This document shows positions 26,903 to 35,471 of a stretch of DNA of 64,000 bases, piece after piece (positions within the stretch are counted from its first letter, which is position 1; each line of letters begins with the position of its first letter). Both the position numbers and the translations under genes were made by a program. Source of the stretch: Hymenobacter sp. BT188 (GTDB lineage Bacteria; Bacteroidota; Bacteroidia; Cytophagales; Hymenobacteraceae). The notes beneath the pieces were generated by a model, which saw nothing but the letters and a program-made list of their open reading frames with translations, made no database searches and was not told the origin of the DNA. The stretch covers positions 62,001 to 126,000 of the forward strand of contig NZ_JACSCW010000005.1 of the NCBI RefSeq assembly GCF_014333585.1, given 5' to 3'.

Positions 26903-27217
26903 AAAAAGTACTTCTTACTGCGTGTGAGAAAAAGGGAATGGTGAGCAAAGACACAGTGCTTTACCGTTAGGACGCACGTACTCCGATCCAAGATTACCTG
27001 TTTTTTACCACCTTCTCCAAATAAGACTACTTTGGGGGGCATTTCACCCGCAACTTACTGTAGCTCACAGCCTATTCCCACCGTTTCGACTGAGCTTATT
27101 CAGCGAAATCCAAAGCAGAAGCGCTCCTGTCAAGAGAGCATAATCTTTTAAAGGGTTATGGCTGTTGAGAGCGGACAAGCGCGGATATGAAGGTATCTTC
27201 GCAGGCTATTTGGCGCT
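26903..27217. other. Intergenic region between the divergent M16 and STAS-like genes
   Basis: 315 bases with no supportable ORF. It must hold the promoters of both genes. On the minus strand GTCTTTGCTC (about 26948-26957) is one base from a TAnnTTTG box for M16, and on the plus strand TATCTTCG (27193-27200) is one base off for the STAS-like gene. One TTTGGGGGGCATTT motif lies at 27031-27044. Nothing else stands out. Confidence 0.4.
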
Positions 27218-27640
27218 ATGCTCTCCCTCGACCTCGACTTTTTACGTCTTTCTTACCGGCCCGATTTACAATTGCTTTTTCTGCGTTGGACGCGGCCCGT
27301 ATCCACGGCCGAGCATCAGCAGGGATATACGGCTGCGCTGCATCTGGCGCGTTCGGCCAGCGCGGGGCGGTGGCTGGTCGATTTGCGCAGCCGCGGGCTG
27401 GCATCGGCCGAAGAATTTGCTTGGGTTTTAACTGAGTTTCGGAGCCGAATGGGAGCGGCATTACCGCATGTTCCGCGCCGTATTGCTTACTTGGTAACGC
27501 CTTATCATAGCGAGCTTATTCGGGAGCGCCTGGCTTTGCTGGAGCCAACTTATTCGGTGGCCGTTCAGCAGAGCGCTGCCATTCAGGTGTTTACCGAAGA
27601 GCAGCCCGCGCAGCAGTGGCTGCATATGGGTGGAGCCTAG
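27218..27640 (+). CDS. STAS/SpoIIAA-like single-domain protein
   Basis: 140 residues without signal peptide. An opening strand pair (DLQLLFLRWTRPVS), then helix and strand (GRWLVDLRSRG), then a helix and FTEEQPAQQWL at the C-terminus, follows the alternating pattern of the STAS/SpoIIAA-like fold seen in small cytosolic Cytophagales proteins. A second protein of the same layout is at 55284-55781. Function unknown. Such domains often bind nucleotides or partner proteins, but no partner gene is adjacent. Confidence 0.65.
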   Translation: MLSLDLDFLRLSYRPDLQLLFLRWTRPVSTAEHQQGYTAALHLARSASAGRWLVDLRSRGLASAEEFAWVLTEFRSRMGAALPHVPRRIAYLVTPYHSELIRERLALLEPTYSVAVQQSAAIQVFTEEQPAQQWLHMGGA

Positions 27641-27712
27641 GCCAAGGCCGAAAATTTGCCCCCCAGCGCGGTTTTCAAACGTGTAATCAGCGCCGTTTGA
27701 TTGGAGTAAGGC

Positions 27713-28810
27713 CTAACCTTCTGCCCAACGGTAGCGCCGTTCTTTCCACTGTATGTAGCTCGGCCACAGCGTATAAGTCAGCACGACCACCGACATTACG
27801 GACAGGTACAGCTCGTAAAGCAGCAGCACCGCCAACGTTTCGCGGCGTCCGACCTGGCGCAAGGTGATATGCAGGAATAGCGTCTGTAACACTAGCTTGG
27901 CAGCAAACAAGCTGACAATCAGTGACGGGGCCAGGAAGCCCGGCCAGTACAGCACCATATAAAACAGGCCGTACAAACTAAACAGAGCAGATAGCTGCCA
28001 GGGCAAGCGCGTGGCGCCTTTCATCCAGCGCTTCCGCTGACGCAGCAGGTGCATTACCGTTGGTTGGGGGACCGATACGCCCAGCGTGCGTGGGTCCATA
28101 AGATTACGATATCCCCACCCCTGCCCTACTATTTGGGCAAACAGCTGCAAGTCCTCGGTAATGCTGAACGCCAGCGCCTCGTAGCCCCCAATCGATTCGT
28201 AGGCTTCGCGGGTCACGAGCATGTTGTTGCCCACAGCGGTTACGGGTTGGCCCATTTCGGTGAGCAAGCGAATGATATTCAAGCCAAACAGCCAGTCGAG
28301 GCCCTGCAAACGGCCAAACAAGCTGCCGTCGGCCGTAGTGGCCCCCGTCACGACGCCCACGCCAGCAGGAGCCGCCGCCAGCATGGTCTGGACCCAATCG
28401 GGCGCCAGCGCCATGTCGGCATCGGTAATAAGAAAAATATCCGCGGTGGCCGCCCGACTCAGGTGAGCCAGCACGTTGCTTTTGCCCTTGGCCGTACCCA
28501 GCCGGTGCCGGATAGGAAGCAGCCTAAACTGCGGTTTATCCGCAATAAAGCGTTGTACAACGCCCATGGTATTGTCGGTAGAAGCATCGTCGCCGATCAG
28601 GATTTCGAGCTGTTCGGCTGGGTAGTTGAGGCGGGTGAGGGAGGTGAGGCAACGCTCAATGGTAGCTTCCTCGTTGCGGGCGGCAATCAGAATACTCACT
28701 TTCGGACACGCCGCGCCCAGTGGAGCAATGTGCTGTACGCGGAGCACGCGGAGCAGAATCAGCGCACATAAACCGAAAAACAACCCAAAGAAAACCGCAG
28801 CAATTACCAT
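27713..28810 (-). CDS. Family 2 glycosyltransferase, membrane-anchored
   Basis: 365 residues. An N-terminal membrane helix (VIAAVFFGLFFGLCALILL) is followed by a GT-A domain (KVSILIAARNEEATIERCL, IGDDASTDNTM), the metal-binding DxD as LITDADMAL, the TED motif in FSITEDLQLF and QRKRWMKGA, the QxxRW motif of processive GT2 enzymes. Three or four C-terminal membrane helices close it. It is likely to build a polysaccharide or glycolipid at the inner membrane. No other glycan-assembly gene is adjacent, so donor and acceptor remain unknown. Confidence 0.9.
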   Translation of the reverse strand: MVIAAVFFGLFFGLCALILLRVLRVQHIAPLGAACPKVSILIAARNEEATIERCLTSLTRLNYPAEQLEILIGDDASTDNTMGVVQRFIADKPQFRLLPIRHRLGTAKGKSNVLAHLSRAATADIFLITDADMALAPDWVQTMLAAAPAGVGVVTGATTADGSLFGRLQGLDWLFGLNIIRLLTEMGQPVTAVGNNMLVTREAYESIGGYEALAFSITEDLQLFAQIVGQGWGYRNLMDPRTLGVSVPQPTVMHLLRQRKRWMKGATRLPWQLSALFSLYGLFYMVLYWPGFLAPSLIVSLFAAKLVLQTLFLHITLRQVGRRETLAVLLLYELYLSVMSVVVLTYTLWPSYIQWKERRYRWAEG

Positions 28811-29001
28811 AAAAGACCCTTTTAATAAAATAGGCCGCGCTCAACTGCGCAGGGCAGGAATGCGGCCGGATAACTCAAAGGAATACGGTCGGTTTTGGGA
28901 CTAACGTTGCTGGGTAAATGCTGATTTTAACGTCTGATATTCACGTACTAATACGGAGCTTCTACGTCAGGTTGTACTGCTTCCGTTAGCTTCAACTTCA
29001 T

Positions 29002-29048
29002 AAAAAAAGCCCCCCAGCTGCCTATCAAAGCTTCTGGGGGGCTTTTTT
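29002..29048. terminator. Bidirectional terminator after the MFS gene
   Basis: A7, then arms containing GCCCCCCAG (29009-29017) and CTGGGGGGC (29034-29042), then T6. It lies 13 bases beyond the MFS stop and shares its stem sequence with the terminators at 35415 and 39425. Confidence 0.9.
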
Positions 29049-29060
29049 GGGCAGACGCTC

Positions 29061-30479
29061 TTATAGTCGCGGATCGGTTTCCACCGGCGCGTCGTAGGCC
29101 GGCGTAGTGAGGGCGACAGGCTCCGTGGTCGGGACGCGTATGTCATCTGCGTCATCTACACGCAGGGTAAGTAGGCCGGAGATAATCATAGAAACGCCCC
29201 CCAAGATGAGCGTATAGACGGATTCACCGTCAAATACATTCTTGGTAAAAAACCCCAGAATCAGGCCAGCTACTACCTGCGGAATCACAATAAAGAAGTT
29301 AAACACGCCCATGTAGTAGCCCATTTTGTTGGCCGGCAGCGCACCGGCCAGCATGGCGTATGGCACTGACAATATGCTGGCCCAGGCAACACCTACTCCC
29401 AGCATGGAGAGCAGTAGCATATTCGGGTCCTGAATAAAATAGATTGAAATCAGCCCCACTCCGCCCGCTACCAAGCACAGCATATGCGTGAAGCGGCGGC
29501 TGGTAGCCCGAGCTAGGTAAGGAAGCAACAGGGCGGCAATGGCCGACACGCCATTATACACGGCAAAGCAAATGCCCACCCAGTCGGCGCCTTCGTTGTA
29601 GAGTTTGGACGTGGCATCGGTGGTGCCGTAGATGTGGCTGGTAACGGCAGGCGTAGTATAAATCCACATGGAGAATAAAGCCAGCCAAGAGAAAAACTGC
29701 ACCAGTGCTAGCTGACGCATGGTTTTGGGCATGGCAAAAATACCCGCGAAGGACTCCCGCACGCCATTGAAAAAGCCCGCGTTGCGTCGTTTTTCTTCCT
29801 CAAACTCCGCCATATTTTCGGGAGGATACTCCCGCGTACGCAGCACCGTCCAGAGCACAGCCAGGAAAAAGGCCGCCCCGCCCATATAAAACGCATACTT
29901 CACTGACTGCGGAATCTGGCCGGCAGGCGCCGTATTTGGTACGTCAAACCAATTGGTAAACATCCACGGCAACGACGATGCTACCACGGCTCCTATGCCA
30001 ATAAAGAACGTTTGGGCGGCAAAACCTGTCGTGCGCTGCTCCGAAGGCAGCAAGTCACCAACCAGCGCACGGAAAGGCTCCATACTGATGTTGATGCTGG
30101 AGTCCATAATCCAGAGCATACCAGCGGCCATCCACAGGGCGGTTACGTTGGGCATGGCCAGCAGCGCCAGCGAAGCCAAAATGGCCCCTATCAGGAAGAA
30201 TGGCCGCCGACGGCCCCAGCGCGGGCTCCAAGTACGGTCGGAGAGGTAGCCGATGATTGGCTGCACCAGCATACCCGTGACCGGGGCGGCCAGCCACAGA
30301 AAGGCGATGTTGTCGGCGTCGGCCCCCATCGTCTCGAAGATGCGGCTTACGTTGGCATTCTGGAGCGCAAAGCCAAACTGAATGCCCAGAAAGCCGAAGC
30401 TCATATTCCAGATTTGCCAGAAGCTCAGGCGGGGTTTTTCGCGGGCACTTGGGGCGGCTACAACGGGGCTGCTTGCCAT
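29061..30479 (-). CDS. MFS transporter, SLC45-like sugar symporter
   Basis: 472 residues with about twelve membrane helices. The N-terminal segment FWQIWNMSFGFLGIQFGFALQNANVSRIFE and the loop YLSDRTWSPRWGRRRPFFL are typical of the glycoside/cation or SLC45-like branch that includes sucrose and maltose carriers. A C-terminal cytoplasmic tail is hydrophilic. Encoded directly downstream of a secreted GH13 enzyme (92-base gap), it probably brings maltose or maltodextrins across the inner membrane. This is inferred from context. Confidence 0.88.
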   Translation of the reverse strand: MASSPVVAAPSAREKPRLSFWQIWNMSFGFLGIQFGFALQNANVSRIFETMGADADNIAFLWLAAPVTGMLVQPIIGYLSDRTWSPRWGRRRPFFLIGAILASLALLAMPNVTALWMAAGMLWIMDSSINISMEPFRALVGDLLPSEQRTTGFAAQTFFIGIGAVVASSLPWMFTNWFDVPNTAPAGQIPQSVKYAFYMGGAAFFLAVLWTVLRTREYPPENMAEFEEEKRRNAGFFNGVRESFAGIFAMPKTMRQLALVQFFSWLALFSMWIYTTPAVTSHIYGTTDATSKLYNEGADWVGICFAVYNGVSAIAALLLPYLARATSRRFTHMLCLVAGGVGLISIYFIQDPNMLLLSMLGVGVAWASILSVPYAMLAGALPANKMGYYMGVFNFFIVIPQVVAGLILGFFTKNVFDGESVYTLILGGVSMIISGLLTLRVDDADDIRVPTTEPVALTTPAYDAPVETDPRL

Positions 30480-30571
30480 GATGGGTGGGAGGTTTGGTGG
30501 GGCGTACTAGTTAGTTCAAAAACTCCTTTTTCTCCTTTCTGTGTCCTAATCATGAAGGAGGAGAGGTATTG

Positions 30572-32413
30572 CTACTGCTTGGGCTTAATCTCAAACACGT
30601 AGGCGCTGAGCGGGGCCAATGTCAAATAGAGATTGTCAGTGGGAGGAGCTTCGTTGAGCAAGTCGGTATAGGTGAACTGCTGCTGCGTATTCAGGCCCAT
30701 GGCAGCCATCGCTTCTTTCGGAATGATGATGGTCGGCTGCATGGTTTTGTCGCGACTGAAGTTAACGACAATCAGTAGTTTCTGCTTATCGGTGTAGCGC
30801 AGGAAGCTGTAGGCCTGTTTTTGGTCGTACTCTTTACTGAGGTTGTTGGCATCCTGCAACTCATAGAACTTACCGCGCCGAATGGCGTCGGAGCTGGCCG
30901 TAAGGTTGAGCAGGCGCGAGTAGAAGCCGCGAAGCTGACGCTGCTCGGCGCTGAGTCGGCCGCCATCGAACTTGCCGCCGTTCATCCATTTCTGGTGCTC
31001 GGGCACACCCCAATAGTCAAAGATGGTGGTGCGGCCATCCTCGCTGCTGAAGCCCTCAGCGCCCCGGCCCGGCTCGCCTACTTCCTGCCCCGAGTAAAGC
31101 ATTATAGGCCCAGTGGCCAGCGTAGCTGATACCGTCATGGCCGGAATAGCCGTACGCGGGTCGGTAGCAAAATCACGCGAGGCGATGCGCTGCTCGTCGT
31201 GGTTTTCCAGAAAGCGCAGCATGTTAGAACTGAAGCCGCGGCTTTCCTCCTTCCAGACCTTGGTGATGTCGTCGGTGTTGCCTTCACCGCGCATAAGGCG
31301 GCGCAAGCCGTCGTAGAGGCCTACCTTATCGTAGAGGAAGTCGAATTTTCCCTGCGCGATGTACTGCTTGTATACTCTGGGGTCGTAGGCTTCGGCGATG
31401 AAAACCAGGTCGGGCTTTACCTTTTTCACCTCCGGAATTACCCAGGCCCAGAACTCGATAGGCACCATTTCGGCCATATCACACCGGAAGCCATCCACGT
31501 CTTTCTTGGCCCAGAAAATCAGGATGTCGCGCATCTTCTTCCACGTGTCGGGTACGGGCTCGAAATGCTTTTTGCGCTCATTCTGGTAGTCGACACCGTA
31601 ATTAAGCTTAATGGTTTCAAACCAGTCGTTGACGCTTGGCGTGGCCGAAAACACATCGTTGCCGGTTACTTTGGCGGGGTTCTCCGCGAACTTCTTGTCT
31701 TCTTTTGGCCCTGCCGCTGCCCCCAGCGGATTGTAGGAAGCAGGCACAACCAACGGTTTGCCGGGCAGGTAATAGAAGTTGTTCTGGGGGGCAAATCCTT
31801 TGGTTTTGTCGTCCTTTTCGCCCAAGTCTACCACACCCACCGGCTTCGCATCCGACTTATAAGTGCGGGCTACATGGTTGGGAATGAAGTCAATAAGAAG
31901 CTTGAGCTTGTTGTCGTGGGTGCGCTTCACCAAGGCTTCAAACTCTCGCATGCGGTCTTTTACATCTACTGCCAGGTCGGGGTCCACGTCGTAGTAGTCC
32001 TTGATGGCATAGGGCGAGCCGGCGCGGCCTTTTACCACATCAGCGTCGTCGAGCGGGATGCCGTACTTAGTGAAGTCGGACATGGTAGCGTGCTCGATAA
32101 CGCCCGTGTACCACACGTGCGAAACGCCCATTTCCCGAATGGCTTGCAGAGCGGGCGCCGTAATATCATTGAACTTGCCAGTGCCGTTTTCGGCGCTGCT
32201 GCCGTAGGGCTTATTCACGGTCTTCTTGTTGCCAAACAGGCGAGGCAGTAACTGATAGATAACGAGCTTGTTATCCTGCGGAGTTTCGTCGGTGGTATTT
32301 GGGTCCGGTAGCGTAGTGGTATTGGTCACGGAAACGGAAGATGTCGGAGGAGAAAGCTGGAACGCGGCTAATGCCAGCGCACAAGCGGCAATAGGTAGAA
32401 GTTTATGCATCAT
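30572..32413 (-). CDS. Secreted GH13 alpha-amylase family enzyme
   Basis: 613 residues with a Sec signal peptide (MMHKLLPIAACALALAAFQ). The four GH13 regions are present: LLIDFIPNHVART (I), DGFRCDMAEM (II, nucleophile Asp), LVFIAEAYD (III, acid Glu) and LRFLENHDEQR (IV, transition-state Asp). A beta-sandwich domain C ends the protein (LAPLSAYVFEIKP). It should cleave or transglycosylate alpha-1,4-glucans in the periplasm or outside. Its neighbours, an MFS sugar carrier and another GH13 gene, support alpha-glucan use. Product specificity is not readable. Confidence 0.94.
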   Translation of the reverse strand: MMHKLLPIAACALALAAFQLSPPTSSVSVTNTTTLPDPNTTDETPQDNKLVIYQLLPRLFGNKKTVNKPYGSSAENGTGKFNDITAPALQAIREMGVSHVWYTGVIEHATMSDFTKYGIPLDDADVVKGRAGSPYAIKDYYDVDPDLAVDVKDRMREFEALVKRTHDNKLKLLIDFIPNHVARTYKSDAKPVGVVDLGEKDDKTKGFAPQNNFYYLPGKPLVVPASYNPLGAAAGPKEDKKFAENPAKVTGNDVFSATPSVNDWFETIKLNYGVDYQNERKKHFEPVPDTWKKMRDILIFWAKKDVDGFRCDMAEMVPIEFWAWVIPEVKKVKPDLVFIAEAYDPRVYKQYIAQGKFDFLYDKVGLYDGLRRLMRGEGNTDDITKVWKEESRGFSSNMLRFLENHDEQRIASRDFATDPRTAIPAMTVSATLATGPIMLYSGQEVGEPGRGAEGFSSEDGRTTIFDYWGVPEHQKWMNGGKFDGGRLSAEQRQLRGFYSRLLNLTASSDAIRRGKFYELQDANNLSKEYDQKQAYSFLRYTDKQKLLIVVNFSRDKTMQPTIIIPKEAMAAMGLNTQQQFTYTDLLNEAPPTDNLYLTLAPLSAYVFEIKPKQ

Positions 32414-32529
32414 AGAGAGGCAAGATAGGAAGATAGATAGTTGCTGCTATATAAAGTTGATAAGCTCAACTCTTGCAGTAAGACATGCTGCTGCTTTACA
32501 GTCAAATTATACCACAGACTATCAAGCCT

Positions 32530-33237
32530 TTAATAATCTTGGGTTAGGGGATGGAGCATTAACTCATCGACCACAACATGGGGTGGCGCTTCCAGGATAT
32601 AGCGGACGGCTTGGGCTACATCAATAGGCCGGAGGTGGGTTTTCTCCGTCTCTGGGCCGCCGGGGTGAGAATCGTTGAAGTACGTATCGACCAGGCCCGG
32701 ATAGATGGTGCTGACTTTAACCCCATGCGGACGCATTTCTTTGCGCAGGGCACTGAGTACGGCATCTTGAGCATATTTGCTGGCGCCATATGCCGCGCCC
32801 GTGACAAAGGTGCGCTTCGAAACATCGGAAGCAATGCCCACGATGTGGCCGTAGCCTTGCAACTTGAAGTGAGGCGCGGCGGCTTTGCACACCAAAAAGG
32901 TGCCCTTCACATTTACTCTAAAAATACGGTCCCACTCGGCGGAATCCACGTTTTCGAGCAAGTTGAAACTGCCCACACCCGCGTTGCAGATAATCATATC
33001 GAGGCGGCCGTAGTGGCGCAGGGCTACTTCAACGATGTTTTGGGCATCATCCTCATCTGATATGTCGGCGGGTACGGCTAAGCCGTTGATTTTGTGGGCT
33101 ACATCGAGCAGATCGTCGGCGGAACGGGCCACGCACACCACTTTGGCCCCCTGCATAGCCAGCAGCAACGCAATAGCCCGGCCGATGCCCCGGCTGGCCC
33201 CCGTGACGATGGCAACTTTATCGGTGAGGTCGGTCAT
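32530..33237 (-). CDS. Short-chain dehydrogenase/reductase
   Basis: 235 residues, classical SDR: cofactor loop TGASRGIGRAIAL near the N-terminus, NAG motif ICNAGVGS, and the active-site set with Tyr and Lys in AAYGASKYAQ. It is NAD(P)-dependent and cytosolic. The alcohol or ketone substrate is not apparent. It is placed between the two GH13 genes on the same strand (116- and 168-base gaps), which is unusual for a glucan locus and may be fortuitous. Confidence 0.9.
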   Translation of the reverse strand: MTDLTDKVAIVTGASRGIGRAIALLLAMQGAKVVCVARSADDLLDVAHKINGLAVPADISDEDDAQNIVEVALRHYGRLDMIICNAGVGSFNLLENVDSAEWDRIFRVNVKGTFLVCKAAAPHFKLQGYGHIVGIASDVSKRTFVTGAAYGASKYAQDAVLSALRKEMRPHGVKVSTIYPGLVDTYFNDSHPGGPETEKTHLRPIDVAQAVRYILEAPPHVVVDELMLHPLTQDY

Positions 33238-33258
33238 ATGGTTCTGTTAAGTTGAACT

Positions 33259-33387
33259 CGCCGAAGGCGCTGAAGAAGCATACTTTCCCTGTAACTCCTT
33301 GACCCCTCGAAAGATGGAAGTTTCAAGATACAGAACATTAAGGTTTATTCTTAACGATTTGCCATGTAAATATCAGCGCCTTCGGCG
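33259..33387. repeat. Short element with 15-bp perfect terminal inverted repeats
   Basis: 33259-33273 and 33373-33387 are perfect inverted copies of a GC-rich 15-mer (CGCCGAAGGCGCTGA and its complement) separated by 99 bases that hold no ORF. No target-site duplication is visible. It may be a small non-autonomous repeat or two half-palindromes. Confidence 0.45.
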
Positions 33388-33405
33388 GGCGGCGGCCTCC
33401 ACAAG

Positions 33406-35316
33406 CTACCGCTTCAACTCCAGTACCCAAGCCGTTTGCGCCGGAATACGCAACGTTTTCAAGTCCGCTATTGTAGCCCCCGAAACCACGTTGGTGGCAG
33501 AGGTAAAGCCGGTCAGGCGTTCGGCAAAACGCCCCCCATCTACGGTTTTCTCCTGCTTGTTGGCGTTCATCATTACCATCACCGTTTCGCCCTTATCGTT
33601 GTAGCGGAAGTAGGTGTACACGCCATCCTCTGGAATGTAGTGCATGAGCTTGCCACTGTGCAAAGCCGGGTGGGCCTTGCGGTAGTTGGCCAGCTTGCTT
33701 ACCAGCGTAAATACCTCTTGCTCAGGCACTGTGCGGCCTGCGGCCGTAAACTTGTTCTCCTTATCACCGGGAAAGCCCCCTGGAAAGTCGGCGCGCACGA
33801 GGCCGTCGGGGTTGGAGAAGTTTTTCATCAGAATCTCGGTGCCGTAGTAGAGCTGCGGGATGCCACGGCAGGTCAGCAGCCAAGTGAGGGCCATTTTCTG
33901 CTTGTTCACGTCTTCGCCCAGCACCGAGAAAATCCGGCTCAGGTCGTGGTTGTCGAGGAAGATGACGTTGCGATTCGGATTCTCATACAGCCAGTCGCTT
34001 TGGAGGGTATAGTAGATCTTTGAAATGCCTTCCGACCAGCCGGGCTCCTTGTTTAGCGCATCCTGAATGGAGTAATACAGCATGAAATCAGTGACGCCGT
34101 TCAGGTTGCTCTTGAAGCCATTGACAGCCGGAAAGGCATTGCGCGACCAAAATGCCTGCTGCGACACGCCTTCGGCATATTGCACCCAGGTTTCGCCAAA
34201 CATCCCCAGCTGCGGGTATTCGTCCTGAATAGCCTTGCCCCATTTCATCAGAAAGCTTGGCTCCGAATATGGGTACGTGTCAATGCGGTAGCCGTCGAGG
34301 CCGGTGTATTCTACCCACCACAGAAAGTTCTGAATCAGGTAGGTAGCCACTAGCGGGTTTTCCTGGGCTGGGTCGGGCATGGTGGTATCGAACCACGTGG
34401 TATTGAACAGCTTGCGGTCCTCGGCGGAAGCGTAGGGGTCGTTCACGGTGCCGTCGCGGTAGTTGCCACGCGTGAAGGTGGGCCACTGATGAAACCAGTC
34501 TTTGGCCGGTTGATCCAAATAGAGGTAGTTTTTGCTGCCCATGTGGTTGAGCACCACATCGTGAATCACCTTCAGCCCATTTTGGTGGGCATTACGCACA
34601 AAGTTTACGTAGTCTTCATTGGTGCCGTAGCGGGGGTCCACGGCGTAATAATCGGTGAGGGCGTAGCCGTGGTAGCTGGCCTTGGGCATGTCGTTTTCGA
34701 CGATGGGCGTGGGCCAGATAGCCGTGACACCCAGCTCTTTGAGGTAGTCGAAGTGGTTTTCAATGCCTTTTATGTCGCCGCCGTGGCGGGCGTACATGGA
34801 GTCGCGCGCTACGCGGTTCACCATGGTGCCTTTCACCACGTCGTTCTTCGGGTCGCCGTTGGCGAAGCGGTCGGGCATGAGCAGGTACACGAAATCGGCG
34901 CTCGTAACGCCCTGAATACGTCCGGCTTCCGTGCTGCGGGCGCGCAGTTCGTACTCGTATTTGATCTTTCGCTCGCCCTGAAACTCCAGCGGCAACTTGC
35001 CCGGTTTGGTGTTGGCATTTATGGTCAGATTGACGAGCAGATAGTTCGGATTCTCCAGCTTTTGGGTGCCATCCAGAGTCACGCCGTCGTACTTCAGACT
35101 GACTTTACTAGAGCCTATTTTTGGACCATACACCAGCAATTGCAGCTTCGGATTCTTCATGCCCACCCACCAAAACGTGGGGTCGATACGGGTGATGGGG
35201 CCGGCTTTTTTCTTCGATGCAGTGATAGACGCTACCTCGGGCGTGGCCACGGCAACAGCTGAGGTAGCCGTCAGCAAACCAGACGTGAGGAGAAGCAAAA
35301 CGCGAAAAAATCTCAT
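33406..35316 (-). CDS. GH13 cyclomaltodextrinase/neopullulanase-like enzyme (SusA type)
   Basis: 636 residues from ATG 35316, where the signal peptide MRFFRVLLLLTSGLLTATSA begins. An Ig-like N-terminal domain at about 40-125 (FWWVGMKNPKLQLLVYGP, as in Cyc-maltodext_N) precedes the GH13 barrel with KVIHDVVLNHMG (I), LDGYRIDTYPYSEP (II), MFGETWVQ (III) and FLDNHDLSRIF (IV). A C-terminal beta domain ends it. This architecture hydrolyses cyclodextrins, pullulan or maltodextrins in the periplasm. The upstream 47-codon extension of the frame overlaps the terminator at 35415 and is not used. Confidence 0.94.
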   Translation of the reverse strand: MRFFRVLLLLTSGLLTATSAVAVATPEVASITASKKKAGPITRIDPTFWWVGMKNPKLQLLVYGPKIGSSKVSLKYDGVTLDGTQKLENPNYLLVNLTINANTKPGKLPLEFQGERKIKYEYELRARSTEAGRIQGVTSADFVYLLMPDRFANGDPKNDVVKGTMVNRVARDSMYARHGGDIKGIENHFDYLKELGVTAIWPTPIVENDMPKASYHGYALTDYYAVDPRYGTNEDYVNFVRNAHQNGLKVIHDVVLNHMGSKNYLYLDQPAKDWFHQWPTFTRGNYRDGTVNDPYASAEDRKLFNTTWFDTTMPDPAQENPLVATYLIQNFLWWVEYTGLDGYRIDTYPYSEPSFLMKWGKAIQDEYPQLGMFGETWVQYAEGVSQQAFWSRNAFPAVNGFKSNLNGVTDFMLYYSIQDALNKEPGWSEGISKIYYTLQSDWLYENPNRNVIFLDNHDLSRIFSVLGEDVNKQKMALTWLLTCRGIPQLYYGTEILMKNFSNPDGLVRADFPGGFPGDKENKFTAAGRTVPEQEVFTLVSKLANYRKAHPALHSGKLMHYIPEDGVYTYFRYNDKGETVMVMMNANKQEKTVDGGRFAERLTGFTSATNVVSGATIADLKTLRIPAQTAWVLELKR

Positions 35317-35414
35317 AGGGTTAGTAGGAATAGGCATGAGTGGGGTGGCAAGGTAAGCACATTCGGAAAGTACTCTAGTATTGATGGAGGTCTTTGCGAG
35401 CATTGTTAAGTTAA

Positions 35415-35452
35415 GAAAAAAGCCCCCCAACCTAGGCTGGGGGGCTTTTTTA
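35415..35452. terminator. Bidirectional terminator between the GH13 and lipoprotein genes
   Basis: A6, arms with GCCCCCCA (35422-35429) and TGGGGGGC (35438-35445), loop with CCTAGG, then T6. It lies 20 bases past the lipoprotein stop on the minus strand. Confidence 0.9.
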
Positions 35453-35471
35453 AGCAATGTAAAGCTATAGG

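Noticed and set aside
31199..32251. Plus-strand 350-codon open frame
   Set aside because: It is wholly antisense to the GH13 gene with all four catalytic regions intact. Its translation has no domain character.
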